From Janthinobacterium lividum (lineage in GTDB: Bacteria; Pseudomonadota; Gammaproteobacteria; Burkholderiales; Burkholderiaceae_D), in contig NZ_CP075583.1 of NCBI RefSeq assembly GCF_023509035.1, forward strand, positions 62,001 to 126,000: 64,000 bases of DNA, given 5' to 3'. Both the position numbers and the translations under genes were made by a program. The notes below the pieces were generated by a model that searched no databases, was not told where the DNA came from, and saw only the letters and a list, made by a program, of their open reading frames with translations. How positions within the stretch are numbered: position 1 is the stretch's first letter; each line of letters begins with the position of its first letter. Positions 9,348 to 20,361 of the stretch are shown here, piece by piece.

Positions 9348-10555
9348 AGCCGGCCTCCGCGCATCAGGATCCGGTTTTCGTAATCGATGCGCAGCAAGAT
9401 CGCCAGGCCGATACAGTTAATCAGTACGCCCGTGCCGCCATAACTCATCAGGGGCAAGGTCAGCCCTTTTGTCGGCAGCAGGCCCAGGTTCACGCCCATG
9501 TTGATGAAGGTCTGCACGCCGATCCAGATGGCGATGCCTTTCGCCGTCAGTCCCGCGAAGGTCTGGTCGATGGCGATCGCCTGGCGGCCGATATCGAAGG
9601 CGCGCTTGATAATCCAGTAGAACATGCCGATCACGACCAGCACGCCCACCAGGCCCAGTTCCTCGCCGATCACGGCCAGCAAAAAGTCCGTATGCGCCTC
9701 GGGCAGGTAGTGCAGTTTTTCCACGCTGCCGCCCAGGCCCACGCCAAACAGTTCGCCGCGCCCGAAGGCGATCAGCGAGTGCGTCAGCTGGTAAGCCTTG
9801 TTCAGCGCATTGTCTTCCTGCCACGGATCGAGATACGCAAAAAACCGCTCGCGGCGGAATTTCGACAAGGCGATGATGGTGACGAAGATCGCCGTCAGCA
9901 TGGCGCCGATGCCGCCGAACCAGATGGCGTTGACGCCGCCCAGGAACAAGATGCCCATGGCGATGCAGACGATCACGCCGAAAGCGCCCAGGTCGGGTTC
10001 CATCAGCAGCAGCAGGCCGACGAAGCTGACGGCCAACGCCATCGGCATGAAGCCCTTGGTCAGCTTGTGCATGTATTCCTGCTTGCGCACCGTATAGTCG
10101 GCCGCGTACAGCACCATCACCACCTTCATCAGCTCGGACGGCTGCGGCCGCAAGCCCGGCAGGTTCAGCCAGCGGCGCCCGCCGTTGACCGACACGCCCA
10201 GGCCCGGTATCAGCACCATCACCAGCAGCACCAGGGTGCCGATGAAGAGCCAGGGCGCCATTTTTTGCCAGGTGGCCACGGGGATGCGGAACACCATCGC
10301 GCCGACGATGATCGACACGCCGATGAACAGCGCCTGGCGCACGACAAAATAATTGTTCGTGTAGGCGGCAAACTTGCGCGCGTCCGACAGCGAAATCGAC
10401 GCCGAATACACCATCACCATACCCAGCAACATGAGCAGCAGGACGACCCACACCAGCGGCTTGTCATAGTCCATCATCTTCGACTGCCGCGCGCGGCTAT
10501 CCAGCGGCTTGGCAGCCGAGCCGGAACCAAAGCTGAAGGGCAGTTGGAAAGCCAT
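9344..10555 (-). CDS. ftsW: Peptidoglycan glycosyltransferase FtsW
   Basis: A 403-residue SEDS-family polymerase of septal peptidoglycan, partner of FtsI. About ten membrane helices are visible, starting [19 protein letters not shown]. Family signatures include [18 protein letters not shown], the catalytic-side loop [18 protein letters not shown], and [13 protein letters not shown] near the C-terminus. The start at 10555 shares one base with the murD stop (TGATG), indicating translational coupling. It overlaps murG by 4 bases. Confidence 0.96.
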   Translation of the reverse strand: MAFQLPFSFGSGSAAKPLDSRARQSKMMDYDKPLVWVVLLLMLLGMVMVYSASISLSDARKFAAYTNNYFVVRQALFIGVSIIVGAMVFRIPVATWQKMAPWLFIGTLVLLVMVLIPGLGVSVNGGRRWLNLPGLRPQPSELMKVVMVLYAADYTVRKQEYMHKLTKGFMPMALAVSFVGLLLLMEPDLGAFGVIVCIAMGILFLGGVNAIWFGGIGAMLTAIFVTIIALSKFRRERFFAYLDPWQEDNALNKAYQLTHSLIAFGRGELFGVGLGGSVEKLHYLPEAHTDFLLAVIGEELGLVGVLVVIGMFYWIIKRAFDIGRQAIAIDQTFAGLTAKGIAIWIGVQTFINMGVNLGLLPTKGLTLPLMSYGGTGVLINCIGLAILLRIDYENRILMRGGRL

Positions 10556-12111
10556 CAGATATCCTGTCCATTTTCCAGGGCGATGTCGCGCACGGCGTCG
10601 ACAAACACCTGCGCGCGGTGCGCATAATTCTTGAACATGTCCAGGCTGGCGCATGCGGGAGACAGCAGCACGGCATCGCCGGCCAGCGCCAGGCTGCTGG
10701 CGCGCTTGACGGCTTCCGGCAAGGTGGCGCAGTCGACGATGTCCACGCCGGCCGGCTCAAGGGCCATGCGCAAGGCCGGCGCATCGCGGCCAATCAGCAC
10801 CACGGCGCGCACATAGCGCGACACAGGTTCAGCCAGCGGCGAGAAATCCTGCCCCTTGCCGTCGCCGCCGGCGATCAGCACCAGACGCTGTTCCGCGCCG
10901 CCAAACGCCTTGCCCAGACCGAACAGGGCCGCCACTGTCGCGCCCACATTCGTACCCTTGCTGTCGTCGTAGTATTCGACTTCATTGACGGCCGTGATCA
11001 GCTCCACCCGGTGCGGCTCGCCCTGGTATTCGCGCAAGCCATGCAACAGTGGCGCGAATGGCAGGCCGATGGCGCGGCACAGGGCCAGCGCCGCCAGCGC
11101 ATTCGAGGCATTGTGCTGGCCGCGGATTTTCAGCGCGTCGGCCGGCATCAGCTTCTTGGCCATCGTCGGCACCGGTTCCGGCGCAGGATCGTTCTTCTTG
11201 CGTTTTTTCTCGATGACTTCTTCGCTGGGCACGACTTGCGCCAGCCAGAAGATACCCCGTTCATTGACCAGGCCAAAGCTGTCCACCTCCGCTGGCTCGC
11301 CCGTGCCGAAGGTGACGGTCTCGGTCAGCGGATCGGCCATGTGCATCACGGCGGCATCGTCGCGGTTCAGGATGCGCACGGTCTGGTCGCCGAAAATGCG
11401 CGCCTTGTCCTTGGCATACGCAGCCATGTCGCCATGCCAGTCCAGGTGGTCCTGCGACAGATTCAGGACCGTAGCCGCATCGGCCTGCAGGCTGAAGGTC
11501 GTGTGCAACTGGAAGCTGGACAACTCCAAAATCCACGCCTGCGGCAAGGTGCTGGCGACAGCTTCCGCCACGTCAGCTTCCGCATCCACCGGCTGCGGCG
11601 CAGGCTCGGCATCGAGCACTTCGCGCAGCACATCCAGCGCGGCCGGGCTGATATTGCCGGCCACGCGCGTGGCCAGGCCCGCGCGTTCGCACAGCAAGCC
11701 TACCAGGCTGGTCACCGTCGTCTTGCCATTCGTCCCCGTGATGGCGATGACTTTCGGCGCATAGCCGCGTTCCGCCTTGAGCGCGGCCAGCGCTTGCGCG
11801 AACAGTTCGATCTCGCCCCACACAGGGATATTTTTTTCCAAAGCGGCCGGCGCGATTCCAGCCAGTTCGCGCTGCGGCGCCAGGCCAGGACTGACGGCGA
11901 CGAAATCAACGCCGTCGAGCAGGTCGGCCGTGAAGGCGCCGGCGATGAATTGCGCCTGCGGCACGGCGGCCTGCAACGCGGCCAGGCGCTCCGGGGCTTC
12001 CCTTGTATCGGCCACGCGCACGGCCGCACCGCTGCGGGCCAGCCACAGGGCCATCGCCAGCCCCGATTCGCCGAGGCCCAGTACCAGTGCGGTTTTAGCG
12101 TCGTACATCAT
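10555..12111 (-). CDS. murD: UDP-N-acetylmuramoyl-L-alanine--D-glutamate ligase
   Basis: A Mur ligase adding D-Glu. At 518 residues it is longer than the roughly 440-residue E. coli enzyme. It has the N-terminal Rossmann motif [13 protein letters not shown], the ATP loop [25 protein letters not shown] and [13 protein letters not shown]. Extra length comes from an acidic insert near residue 170 ([13 protein letters not shown]) and a lysine-rich insert ([16 protein letters not shown]) before [11 protein letters not shown]. These look like lineage-specific surface loops. It begins at a double ATG on the mraY stop. Confidence 0.96.
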   Translation of the reverse strand: MMYDAKTALVLGLGESGLAMALWLARSGAAVRVADTREAPERLAALQAAVPQAQFIAGAFTADLLDGVDFVAVSPGLAPQRELAGIAPAALEKNIPVWGEIELFAQALAALKAERGYAPKVIAITGTNGKTTVTSLVGLLCERAGLATRVAGNISPAALDVLREVLDAEPAPQPVDAEADVAEAVASTLPQAWILELSSFQLHTTFSLQADAATVLNLSQDHLDWHGDMAAYAKDKARIFGDQTVRILNRDDAAVMHMADPLTETVTFGTGEPAEVDSFGLVNERGIFWLAQVVPSEEVIEKKRKKNDPAPEPVPTMAKKLMPADALKIRGQHNASNALAALALCRAIGLPFAPLLHGLREYQGEPHRVELITAVNEVEYYDDSKGTNVGATVAALFGLGKAFGGAEQRLVLIAGGDGKGQDFSPLAEPVSRYVRAVVLIGRDAPALRMALEPAGVDIVDCATLPEAVKRASSLALAGDAVLLSPACASLDMFKNYAHRAQVFVDAVRDIALENGQDI

Positions 12112-13286
12112 CAGCGCAGCTTCAAGGTGGTCAGGCCGAGCAGCACCAGCATCATGGTGATGATCCAGAAACGCACGACAACCTGCGTCTCCTTCCAGCC
12201 TTTTTGTTCAAAATGGTGATGCAACGGCGCCATCAGGAAGACGCGGCGGCCCGTGCCATAGCGCTTCTTGGTGTACTTGAACCAGACCACCTGGATGATC
12301 ACGGACAGTGTTTCGACGACGAAGATGCCGCCCATGATGAACAGGACGATTTCCTGACGCACGATGACGGCGACGGTGCCCAGTGCGCCGCCCAGTGCCA
12401 GTGCGCCCACGTCGCCCATGAACACTTTCGCGGGGTGCGTGTTATACCAGAGGAAGGCCAGACCGGAACCGGCCAGCGCGCCGCAGAAAATAACCAGTTC
12501 GCCGGCGCCCGGGATGTGCGGGATGAACAGGTAGCGCGCATACGTGGCGTTACCCGTCAGGTAGGCGAACAGGCCCAGGGCCGTGCCCACCATCACGGTC
12601 GGCATGATGGCCAAACCATCGAGACCGTCCGTGAAATTGACGGCGTTGCTGGTGCCGACGATGACGCAATAGGTCAGTGCAATGAAGCCCCACACGCCCA
12701 GCGGATAGCTGATGGTCTTGAAGAACGGGACGATCAGGTCGGCCTTCGGCGGCAAGTCCATGGCGAAGCCCGATTGCACCCAGGCGTAGATCAGATTCCA
12801 CACCTGGCCGGCATTGGGCTCGGAAATGGAGACGGAAAACGCCAGGTAAAACGCGGCGGCGATGCCGATCAGCGACTGCCAGAAGTATTTTTCGCGCGAG
12901 CGCATGCCTTCCGGGTCCTGGTGCACCACCTTGCGGTAGTCATCGGCCCAGCCGACGGCGCCAAAGCCCAGCGTGACGATCAGCACGGGCCAGATGAAAC
13001 GGTTCGACAGGTCGGCCCACAGCAAGGTGGAAATGCCGATGGCGATGAGGATCAGAACACCGCCCATGGTCGGGGTGCCGTGTTTTTTCAGATGCGTTTG
13101 CGGACCGTCCGTACGCACGGCCTGGCCGACCTTCATGCGCGTGAGCATGCGGATCACGGCGGGACCGGCGCACAGGCCGATCAGGATCGCCGTCAGGGTG
13201 GCGAAGACGGCGCGGAATGTGATGAAGTTAAAGACCCGCAGTGGGCCAATGTCGTCCTGGAAATAATGAGCGAGCCAGAGCAGCAT
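12111..13286 (-). CDS. mraY: Phospho-N-acetylmuramoyl-pentapeptide-transferase
   Basis: A polytopic membrane enzyme (391 residues) that transfers phospho-MurNAc-pentapeptide to undecaprenyl phosphate, giving lipid I. Signatures are [19 protein letters not shown] with the catalytic aspartates, [13 protein letters not shown], and [14 protein letters not shown]. The C-terminal [14 protein letters not shown] motif is intact. The start is 2 bp from the murF stop and the end overlaps murD. Confidence 0.97.
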   Translation of the reverse strand: MLLWLAHYFQDDIGPLRVFNFITFRAVFATLTAILIGLCAGPAVIRMLTRMKVGQAVRTDGPQTHLKKHGTPTMGGVLILIAIGISTLLWADLSNRFIWPVLIVTLGFGAVGWADDYRKVVHQDPEGMRSREKYFWQSLIGIAAAFYLAFSVSISEPNAGQVWNLIYAWVQSGFAMDLPPKADLIVPFFKTISYPLGVWGFIALTYCVIVGTSNAVNFTDGLDGLAIMPTVMVGTALGLFAYLTGNATYARYLFIPHIPGAGELVIFCGALAGSGLAFLWYNTHPAKVFMGDVGALALGGALGTVAVIVRQEIVLFIMGGIFVVETLSVIIQVVWFKYTKKRYGTGRRVFLMAPLHHHFEQKGWKETQVVVRFWIITMMLVLLGLTTLKLR

Positions 13287-13288
13287 GA

Positions 13289-14731
13289 TTAGTGAGCTTC
13301 CTTGTTATTGTTGTTTGAACCAATCAAATGCTGCACGGCCCGTTCCATCTTCATGAAGCGGGAGCCCTTGATTAATACTGTTGCATCCGAACGGCCGGAC
13401 AAATGCGCATCGAGCGCCGCCAGCAAACCGTCGAACTGTTCGAAATACTCCACGACCGTGCCTGATTCCTGGCTGGCGGCTTCCTGCGCCGGATTGACCA
13501 GATGGCGCGCCAGGCCGCCCGTCGCCAGCACGTGTTCGATGCCTTTGGTGGCGGCGTAGGCGCCGATCTCTTCGTGGAACTGCTGCCCCTGCGTGCCGAC
13601 TTCGCCCATCTCGCCCAGCACCAGGATGCGCGGTGCCGCGGCCTGCGCCAGTACATCGATGGCCGCGCGCGCCGAATCCGGATTGGCGTTATAGGTGTCG
13701 TCGATGATGGTGGCGCCATTGGCGGCACGTTTTTTCTGCAGGCGTCCATTCACGGGAGAAAACGCCTCCAGGCCCTGCTTGATATATTCGATGGCAATGC
13801 CGGCGCCAATCGCGCATGCCACGGCCGCCAGCGCATTGCGCACATTGTGGTCGCCTGCCGCCTGCAAGCCGACGAAGAACTGACGCAGGCCGCCGTCCTG
13901 CGCGCGCACGCTGACGAACAGGTCGCTGCCAAAATCCTCGGCCGCGCGATGCGTGCAGCTGACATCCGCTTCCTTTGACAGGCCGAAGGTGATGACGGCG
14001 CGCGCGCCGGCCAGTTCGCGCCACAGGGGCGTGAATTCATCGCCATGCGGGAAGACGGCCACGCCATCGTCGGCCAATGCCGCCAGCGCGGCGCCGTTTT
14101 CGCGCGCCACCGCTTCCACGGTATGCATGAATTCCTGGTGCTCGCGCTGCGCGTTGTTGACCATCGCCAGAGTCGGCGCGGCGATCGCCGCCAGGCGCGC
14201 GATTTCGCCCGGATGGTTCATGCCCATCTCGATGACGGCCGCCTTGTGTTCTTCATTCAGGCGGAACAGGGTCAGGGGCACGCCGATCTCGTTATTCAGG
14301 TTGCCGCGCGTGGCCAGCCGGCCTTCTTCGCCAAAGGCCGCCGCCAGGATGGATGAAATCATTTCCTTGACGGTGGTCTTGCCGTTGCTGCCGGTGACGC
14401 CGATGACGGGCAAGCTGAAACGGCCGCGCCAGAGGTTGGCGATGCGGCCCAGTGCGACCAGGGTATCGGCGACCACGATGGCCGGTACCTTGCTGTTATC
14501 CCAGCCTGCCGGCAGGCGCTCGACTACCACGGCGGCGACGCCGCGCGCGGCCACCTGGTCGAGGAAATCGTGGGCGTCGAAACTCTCGCCGCGCAGGGCG
14601 ACGAAGAGCGAACCGGCTTGGGCGCTGCGGCTGTCGGTGGAAACGCCGTCAAAAACGGCGTCGCCCGTCAGCTGTGCGCCATCCAGTGACGGCATCAGTT
14701 CGGCCAGGCTGGCGTGCATGAGGCGGTCCAT
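13289..14731 (-). CDS. murF: UDP-N-acetylmuramoyl-tripeptide--D-alanyl-D-alanine ligase
   Basis: A Mur ligase adding the D-Ala-D-Ala dipeptide to UDP-MurNAc-tripeptide (480 residues). The N-terminal domain contains [17 protein letters not shown], the ATP loop [13 protein letters not shown], and the C-terminal domain [16 protein letters not shown] and [10 protein letters not shown]. Its first base is the last base of the murE stop, so the two are coupled. Confidence 0.97.
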   Translation of the reverse strand: MDRLMHASLAELMPSLDGAQLTGDAVFDGVSTDSRSAQAGSLFVALRGESFDAHDFLDQVAARGVAAVVVERLPAGWDNSKVPAIVVADTLVALGRIANLWRGRFSLPVIGVTGSNGKTTVKEMISSILAAAFGEEGRLATRGNLNNEIGVPLTLFRLNEEHKAAVIEMGMNHPGEIARLAAIAAPTLAMVNNAQREHQEFMHTVEAVARENGAALAALADDGVAVFPHGDEFTPLWRELAGARAVITFGLSKEADVSCTHRAAEDFGSDLFVSVRAQDGGLRQFFVGLQAAGDHNVRNALAAVACAIGAGIAIEYIKQGLEAFSPVNGRLQKKRAANGATIIDDTYNANPDSARAAIDVLAQAAAPRILVLGEMGEVGTQGQQFHEEIGAYAATKGIEHVLATGGLARHLVNPAQEAASQESGTVVEYFEQFDGLLAALDAHLSGRSDATVLIKGSRFMKMERAVQHLIGSNNNNKEAH

Positions 14732-16251
14732 CAGTTCGTCCTCATCATCGTCAGGCGCGCGGACAGGGCCAGCTGCGCATGGTCTGCATCGGAGAACGGC
14801 AGTTTCTTGCCCTTGATTTCCTGGTACGGCTCATGGCCCTTGCCTGCCAACAGGATCACGTCCGGCTTGGCCGCGTGCTTGATGGCCGACAAAATGGCTC
14901 CGGCGCGGTCTTCGATGGCTTGCGGCTGCGGACCGTCGGCACGCATGCCGGCGACGATCTGCGCGATGATGACGTGCGGATCTTCGCTGCGCGGATTGTC
15001 GCTGGTGACCAGCACGTGATCAGCCAGCTGCGCGATGGCGCCCATCTGCGGACGCTTGCCCGGATCGCGGTCGCCGCCGCAGCCGAACACGCACCACAGC
15101 TGGCCGCCCCGCTCCTGCGCCACCTGGCGCAAGGCAGCCAGGGTTTTTTCCAGCGCGTCCGGCGTATGCGCATAATCGATGACGACCATTGGCGCTTCCT
15201 GGCCGCCCACCTGCTGCATGCGGCCCGGGGCCGGCTGCAGGGATTCGATACCATCGATGGCCGCGCGCAGGCCGGTGCCATGCGCCAGCAAGGTGCCCAG
15301 CACGGCCAGCGCGTTGCTGATATTGAAATGGCCCACCAGCTGTGTCTTGACCAGCGCCACGCCCAGCGCGCATTCCAGGTGGAAGTCGGTGCCGGCATGG
15401 CGGCTGCGGAACTGGCTGGCGCGCAGCATCAGCACGTTCGGCAAGTCGGGCAAGGCTGCCGCATCCTGCAAGGTGTAGCCAATCACCGGATACTCACCGG
15501 CCAGCTTGCCTTCCACGTGACGCACCAGGCGCAGGCCCATGGCGTCATCCAGATTGATGACAGCCGTTTTCAGGCCGGGCCAGTCGAACAGCTTGACCTT
15601 GGCCGCTTCGTAGGCCGCCATGTCGCCATGGTAGTCGAGGTGGTCGCGCGTCAAATTGGTGAACATGGCGACATCGAAATGCATGCCGGCCGCGCGGTCC
15701 TGGTCCAGGCCGATCGACGACACTTCGATGGCGACGGCTTTGGCGCCGGCGTCGCGCATGACGGCCAGTTTACGCGCCAGCAGCACGGCGTCGGGGGTGG
15801 TGTAACCGGTGACGTCGAATTCGATGGCGCCGCGCGGCTTGCACAGGCCCACGCCCAAAGTCCCAATGACGGACGAGGTGTCACCGAGGCGCGCCAGGGC
15901 CTGCGCCAGCCATAGCGCGCACGAGGTCTTGCCATTCGTTCCCGTCACGCCGGCGCTGAACATGGCGCTGTCGGGCATGTCGTAAAAAGCATGCGCCACG
16001 GGGCCGGCCAGGCGTTTCAGGTCGCTGACCAGCAGATGCGGCACGCTCCATGCGGCGTTCCATTCGACGGCGTCATGCACGATGGCGGCGGCGCCCTGCT
16101 CGATGGCGGCGGCGATGAAATGCGTGGCGCCCGCGTAGGCGAAAAACACGTCGCCGCGCTGCACGCGGCGCGAATCGGACGTCAGCTGCCCGGACGGGGC
16201 GGCCGTTTTGATCCACAAACTGATGTCTTGTATGGTCATGAGTGACTTCAC
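14731..16251 (-). CDS. murE: UDP-N-acetylmuramoyl-L-alanyl-D-glutamate--2,6-diaminopimelate ligase
   Basis: Adds meso-diaminopimelate to the nucleotide precursor (506 residues). Seen are SDSRRVQRGDVFFAY, the ATP loop VTGTNGKTSCALW, TRDHLDYHGDM, and the DAP-recognition motif DNPRSEDP, which marks a DAP- rather than lysine-adding enzyme. I use the GTG at 16251 because GGAGG lies 4 bases upstream and the gene then overlaps ftsI by 4 bp; an ATG at 16239 is the alternative. Confidence 0.95.
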   Translation of the reverse strand: MKSLMTIQDISLWIKTAAPSGQLTSDSRRVQRGDVFFAYAGATHFIAAAIEQGAAAIVHDAVEWNAAWSVPHLLVSDLKRLAGPVAHAFYDMPDSAMFSAGVTGTNGKTSCALWLAQALARLGDTSSVIGTLGVGLCKPRGAIEFDVTGYTTPDAVLLARKLAVMRDAGAKAVAIEVSSIGLDQDRAAGMHFDVAMFTNLTRDHLDYHGDMAAYEAAKVKLFDWPGLKTAVINLDDAMGLRLVRHVEGKLAGEYPVIGYTLQDAAALPDLPNVLMLRASQFRSRHAGTDFHLECALGVALVKTQLVGHFNISNALAVLGTLLAHGTGLRAAIDGIESLQPAPGRMQQVGGQEAPMVVIDYAHTPDALEKTLAALRQVAQERGGQLWCVFGCGGDRDPGKRPQMGAIAQLADHVLVTSDNPRSEDPHVIIAQIVAGMRADGPQPQAIEDRAGAILSAIKHAAKPDVILLAGKGHEPYQEIKGKKLPFSDADHAQLALSARLTMMRTN

Positions 16252-18026
16252 ATGGCCTCCGGGCCGGCATTGGCCGGGACCACGATTTCGGTAACGGAGG
16301 AATCGGGCGGTACGTTCATCGCGCGCAGCGCGTTGGTCGCAATCGCCGCAAAAGCGGGAGCGGCAACCTGGCCACCATAGTGGGCGGCGCCGGTCGGTTC
16401 ATCGATCATCACGGCAATGATGAAGCGCGGCGCCGACATCGGCACCATGCCCACGAAAGAGCCGATATATTTGCGCGGCATCGCATAGCGGCCGTTTTCA
16501 ACTTTATAGGCGGTACCCGTTTTTCCGCCCACGCGGTAGCCGGCGACCTGGGCGCGCTTGGCCGAGCCGTGCGCGCCGGAGACCACCAGTTCCAGCATGG
16601 CGCGCATTTCGGCGGCCGTCTTCGGCTTGATCACTTGCTGGCCCACGGGCAGTTCATTGACCTTCTGGAACGACAGGGGAATCGTGTCGCCGTCGCGCGC
16701 GAACATCATATAAGAGCGCGCCAGCTGGATCAGCGACACGGAAATGCCGTTACCGTAGCTCATGGTCGCCTGTTCCACCGGGCGCCACGATTTATACGGG
16801 CGCACGCGACCGGCCACGGCGCCGGGGAAGCCCCATTTCGGCTGCTGGCCGAAGCCCACCTTGGTAAACATTTCCCACATTTCCTGCGACGGCATGCCAA
16901 GCGCGATTTTCGAGGTGCCGATGTTCGACGACATTTCGATGATTTCGGAGACATTGATCACGCCGTGCGGCTTGGTATCGGTGATCGTGCGGTCGGCGAT
17001 GGTGTAGCGGCCAGGGCCCGTGTCGATCAGGGTGGTCGGTTTGACCCGGCCCGTGTCGAGCGCCAGCGAGACCGTGATCGGCTTCAGGGTCGAGCCGGGT
17101 TCGAAGGTATCGGTCATGACGCGGTTGCGCAGCTGCTGGCCCGTGAGCTTGCGGCGGTCGTTCGGGTCGTAGCTGGGGTAATTGGCCAGGGCCAGCACTT
17201 CGCCCGTATGCACGTCGAGCACCACGGCGCCGCCAGCCTTGGCGTTGAATTTCTCCACCGCTTCCTTCAACTGCGTGAAGGCGATGTACTGGATTTTGCT
17301 GTCGACGGACAAGGTCAGGTCCTTGCCGTCATGCGGTTCATGAATGAAACCGATGTCTTCGACGATGTGGCCCAGGCGGTCCTTGATCACGCGGCGGCTG
17401 CCGGTGGTGCCGACGAGGCTTTTCTGCTGCGCCAGTTCCATGCTTTCCTGGCCCACGTCTTCCACGTTGGTAAAGCCCACCACGTGGGTCATCACTTCGC
17501 CCTGTGGATAAAAGCGCTTGTACTCCTTGCGCTCGTCGATGCCGTCGATGCCCAGCTTGGAGATCTTGTCGGCCACGTCCATCTCGACCTGGCGTTTCAG
17601 GTAAACGAAGCTGCGGTCCGAATCGAGCTTCTTGCGCAATTCGTTGACATTCATTTCCAGCAGACCGGCCAGCGCATTGATTTTTTCGGGCGACGCCTGC
17701 AGCACGTCGTCGGGAATGGCCCAGATGGCCTTTACGGGCACGGACGACGCGAGCACTTGGCCATTGCGGTCGGTGATCTTGCCGCGCGTGGCCGGCAACT
17801 CCAGGGTGCGCTCATAGCGCGCCTTGCCCTGCTTTTGCAGGAACTGCGTCGACACGCCCTGCAGCCACAGGGCGCGCGCGCCCAGGCCTGCGAAAGCGAA
17901 GAACAGCAGGAACAGCACGACGCGCGAACGCCAGACGGGCAGGCGCACCGCCAGTACGGGGTTCTTCGAGAATGGCACGCCTTTCGATGCTGCCACCCGG
18001 CCGTTGCTGTTACCACCCAACTTCAT
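16248..18026 (-). CDS. ftsI: Septal peptidoglycan transpeptidase FtsI (PBP3)
   Basis: A class B penicillin-binding protein of 592 residues. It has a cytoplasmic tail, one membrane anchor at about residues 35-55, and the non-catalytic PBP dimer domain (ATRGKITDRNGQVLA). In the transpeptidase domain the acyl-serine motif S312-T-L-K is in FEPGSTLKPIT, SSN is in EMSSNIGTSK and KTG in GGKTGTAYK. It cross-links septal peptidoglycan with FtsW. Its start overlaps the ftsL stop. Confidence 0.97.
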   Translation of the reverse strand: MKLGGNSNGRVAASKGVPFSKNPVLAVRLPVWRSRVVLFLLFFAFAGLGARALWLQGVSTQFLQKQGKARYERTLELPATRGKITDRNGQVLASSVPVKAIWAIPDDVLQASPEKINALAGLLEMNVNELRKKLDSDRSFVYLKRQVEMDVADKISKLGIDGIDERKEYKRFYPQGEVMTHVVGFTNVEDVGQESMELAQQKSLVGTTGSRRVIKDRLGHIVEDIGFIHEPHDGKDLTLSVDSKIQYIAFTQLKEAVEKFNAKAGGAVVLDVHTGEVLALANYPSYDPNDRRKLTGQQLRNRVMTDTFEPGSTLKPITVSLALDTGRVKPTTLIDTGPGRYTIADRTITDTKPHGVINVSEIIEMSSNIGTSKIALGMPSQEMWEMFTKVGFGQQPKWGFPGAVAGRVRPYKSWRPVEQATMSYGNGISVSLIQLARSYMMFARDGDTIPLSFQKVNELPVGQQVIKPKTAAEMRAMLELVVSGAHGSAKRAQVAGYRVGGKTGTAYKVENGRYAMPRKYIGSFVGMVPMSAPRFIIAVMIDEPTGAAHYGGQVAAPAFAAIATNALRAMNVPPDSSVTEIVVPANAGPEAM

Positions 18027-18295
18027 TATTCGCCCTCCGTCAGGTATTGCGTACGCGCCGCTGTCAGCGGCGTCATGCTCAGGTCGCGCCGTGCGATCGA
18101 TTCGATGCGTTCATGCTTGCCCAGGGTGGACTGGTCCAGCTGCAGCTGCGCCCAGTCGATGTCGAGCTGGCGCGACAACGCTTGCGCGCGCTCCAGGTCG
18201 ATCAGCAGGTGGCGCGACTGATACTGCGCGTTCACCAGCGACAGGCCGCAGCACACCAGCAGGGCCGACAGCACGACACATAGCTTGCCAGTCAT
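18026..18295 (-). CDS. ftsL: Cell division protein FtsL
   Basis: An 89-residue bitopic protein. One N-terminal membrane helix ([17 protein letters not shown]) is followed by a periplasmic coiled coil ([20 protein letters not shown]) that pairs with FtsB and binds FtsQ. Sequence conservation in this family is low, so the call rests on size, topology and position between rsmH (4-bp overlap) and ftsI. Confidence 0.93.
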   Translation of the reverse strand: MTGKLCVVLSALLVCCGLSLVNAQYQSRHLLIDLERAQALSRQLDIDWAQLQLDQSTLGKHERIESIARRDLSMTPLTAARTQYLTEGE

Positions 18296-19263
18296 CGGGG
18301 GCCGCCACTAAGTGGAATGGGCAAACGCTGCGCCACGCGCATCACGGCCGAACGCGAACGGGGATTCCCCTCGATCTCGGCGTCGGACGGCTTCATCTTC
18401 GAAATCAGCTTCATTTCCGGCTGCGGCAAGTCGACCGCGCGGATCGGCAGGCGGCGGTCAGGCTGCTCCACGTTCGCCTTCGAGGCGAAGAAGCGCTTGA
18501 CCATGCGATCTTCCAGCGAATGAAAGCTGATCACGGCCATGCGCGCGCCCGGCGCCAGGCAGGCATACGCCTGGTTCAGGCCGACCTCGAGATCCTCGAG
18601 CTCTTTGTTAATGAAAATGCGTATGGCCTGAAAGGTGCGGGTAGCGGGGTCCTTACCCTTCTCGCGGGTCTTGACGGCGCCTGCCACGATGCCGGCAAGC
18701 TGTCGTGTGCTTGAAATTGGCTGGACTGCCCGGCCAGCAACAATCGCCTTTGCAATCTGAAAAGCAAACCGTTCTTCCCCATAATCGCGTATCACTTTCT
18801 CTAAATTCTGCTCGGTTTCCACCGCCAGCCATTCGGCCGCGGAGATGCCGCGCGTGGTATCCATGCGCATGTCCAGCGGTCCGTCATTGCGGAAGCTGAA
18901 ACCGCGCGCCGCGTCGTCGACCTGCGGCGACGAGATGCCCAGGTCGAGCAAAATGCCATCGACCTGCTGCACGCCACGTTCGGCCAGGCTGGCCGTCATG
19001 GTGGCAAAGCTGTCGTGGACGATCTGGAAACGGGGGTCGCCGATCTGTTCGGCCGTGGCGATGGCCTGCAAGTCCTTGTCGAAGCCGATCAGGCGCGCGT
19101 CGGGCGCCAGGCGCGACAAAATCAATCGGCTATGGCCGCCGCGGCCAAACGTGCCGTCGACATAAATGCCGTGCGCGCGGTCGCCCGACAGGTCGAGCGC
19201 ATCGACCGCTTCATCGAGCAGCACCGTGCGATGCTGAAATTCCGGCACCGTGAGTTGTGTCAT
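18292..19263 (-). CDS. rsmH: 16S rRNA (cytosine(1402)-N(4))-methyltransferase
   Basis: A 323-residue SAM methyltransferase (MraW) that methylates C1402 in the ribosomal decoding centre. It shows the N-terminal [13 protein letters not shown], motif [34 protein letters not shown], and the C-terminal [13 protein letters not shown]. It is the second gene of the dcw operon, 9 bp after mraZ. Confidence 0.97.
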   Translation of the reverse strand: MTQLTVPEFQHRTVLLDEAVDALDLSGDRAHGIYVDGTFGRGGHSRLILSRLAPDARLIGFDKDLQAIATAEQIGDPRFQIVHDSFATMTASLAERGVQQVDGILLDLGISSPQVDDAARGFSFRNDGPLDMRMDTTRGISAAEWLAVETEQNLEKVIRDYGEERFAFQIAKAIVAGRAVQPISSTRQLAGIVAGAVKTREKGKDPATRTFQAIRIFINKELEDLEVGLNQAYACLAPGARMAVISFHSLEDRMVKRFFASKANVEQPDRRLPIRAVDLPQPEMKLISKMKPSDAEIEGNPRSRSAVMRVAQRLPIPLSGGPR

Positions 19264-19272
19264 TACGGAGCC

Positions 19273-19701
19273 TTAGAAAGAAAAATTGGAAAGTACATCG
19301 GGGGTGCCGGCATCGATCGCCTGCTGTTCTTTGTCGGCCAACTTGGCGGCATCCCATATTTCAAAGTGGCTGCCCATGCCGATCATCATGACTTCGCGCG
19401 ACAACCCGACGGCGTTGCGCAATTCGGGAGAAATCAGCACGCGACCGGCCGAGTCCAGCTCGACGTCGACGGCGTTGCCGAGGAAGATGCGCTGCCAGGC
19501 GCGCGCCGACATGGGCCAGGCGGCGATTTGCTGGCGGTGGCTTTCCCACACGGGACGGGGGAAAAACAGCAGGCAGCCATCGGGGTGTTTGGTCAGGGTC
19601 AAGCGGCCTTCGCATTGAATCGCCAGCGCGTCACGGTGCTTGGCAGGGATAGACATCCTGCCTTTGGCATCGAGATTGATTGCGGACGCGCCTTGAAACA
19701 C
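19273..19701 (-). CDS. mraZ: Transcriptional regulator MraZ
   Basis: A 142-residue protein with two AbrB-like halves, each carrying the conserved DxxGR element ([14 protein letters not shown] near the start, [14 protein letters not shown] in the middle). MraZ represses its own operon by binding direct repeats of a TGGGN-type box. The start is a GTG at 19701 preceded by an AAAAAAGGT stretch. Four such boxes at 10-bp spacing lie just upstream. Confidence 0.96.
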   Translation of the reverse strand: MFQGASAINLDAKGRMSIPAKHRDALAIQCEGRLTLTKHPDGCLLFFPRPVWESHRQQIAAWPMSARAWQRIFLGNAVDVELDSAGRVLISPELRNAVGLSREVMMIGMGSHFEIWDAAKLADKEQQAIDAGTPDVLSNFSF

Positions 19702-19762
19702 GGAAGACCTTTTTTGAGCTTGGGTTGCGACGCTTGCGCATCACGATGAAAAGGGAAAATTT

Positions 19763-19824
19763 CCCACAAAAACACACTTTTTCACACAGTTGCCCACTTT
19801 AGAGGAAGCAAAGATAGTGGTCAA
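19763..19824 (-). promoter_or_regulatory. Pmra promoter with a four-box MraZ operator
   Basis: Read on the minus strand, a -35 TTGACC (19819-19824) and a -10 TAAAGT (19796-19801) are 17 bp apart. From the -10 onward, four pentamers lie exactly 10 bp apart: GTGGG, GTGTG, GTGTG, GTGGG (19793-19797, 19783-19787, 19773-19777, 19763-19767). This is the direct-repeat geometry known for MraZ operators, placed over the transcription start. The two central boxes are degenerate. Confidence 0.75.
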
Positions 19825-20270
19825 GCGGTTTCCGATTGGTAAAACAGGAATTTTATTAATGAAATTAAGGACTTAGCGCATATCCTTGAAGGAGTCTCAA
19901 ATAAAAATATATCGATAAATTAGATACTTATGAAAGATAGTGAATGTGCTACCTCATCTGCACACATGTGTTTTCCTACCGTAAAACATCGAAAAAAACG
20001 AAATCAGAAAATTGAATTTTTTATAGTTAGTTGACACATGACAATACTTTCGTCATCCAGGCACAACAGTAATTAGCCACAGAGAAAGAGTTGGTTTAAA
20101 GCAAAAAACAATCATCCATGGCGCGCACCGGCCCTATTTTCCGGGGCTGGGCCCACGCGGGAAAAACTATTTTTGCAATGCAGCAATTAATTTAAAACAA
20201 GAAACTTTAACCAATTGTTCATCTTATTTGTATATACAACTTTATCCTGAGTGCTATTCTTTTAGAAACA
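19825..20270. other. AT-rich non-coding spacer between dcw promoter and rnpB
   Basis: About 450 bp without a credible ORF in any frame and far richer in A/T than the flanks. It contains a perfect 10-bp palindrome ACACATGTGT (19962-19971) and runs of A and T consistent with bent DNA. I see no promoter pair or RNA fold that I can defend. It may hold upstream activating or nucleoid-protein sites for the dcw promoter. Confidence 0.5.
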
Positions 20271-20298
20271 AAAAAAGCCCCGTTGCGGGGGCTTTTTT
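20271..20298 (-). terminator. Intrinsic terminator downstream of rnpB
   Basis: The hairpin AAGCCCC-GTTG-CGGGGGCTT sits between an A-run and a T-run. It terminates the minus-strand rnpB transcript and could act in both directions. A second hairpin without a U-tract (GCTCCCTGG/CCAGGGAGC, 20333-20354) lies between it and the mature RNA end and may form part of the precursor trailer. Confidence 0.85.
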
Positions 20299-20361
20299 GG
20301 CGCGCAACAGGCAAAGCGCCTGCTGCCGAGACGCTCCCTGGCGGGCCAGGGAGCAAGAATT

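Noticed and set aside
19763..19797. Short tandem repeat of CRISPR-like spacing
   Set aside because: The units are 5 bp every 10 bp on the mraZ promoter and match an MraZ operator; no repeats of 25-40 bp were seen anywhere.
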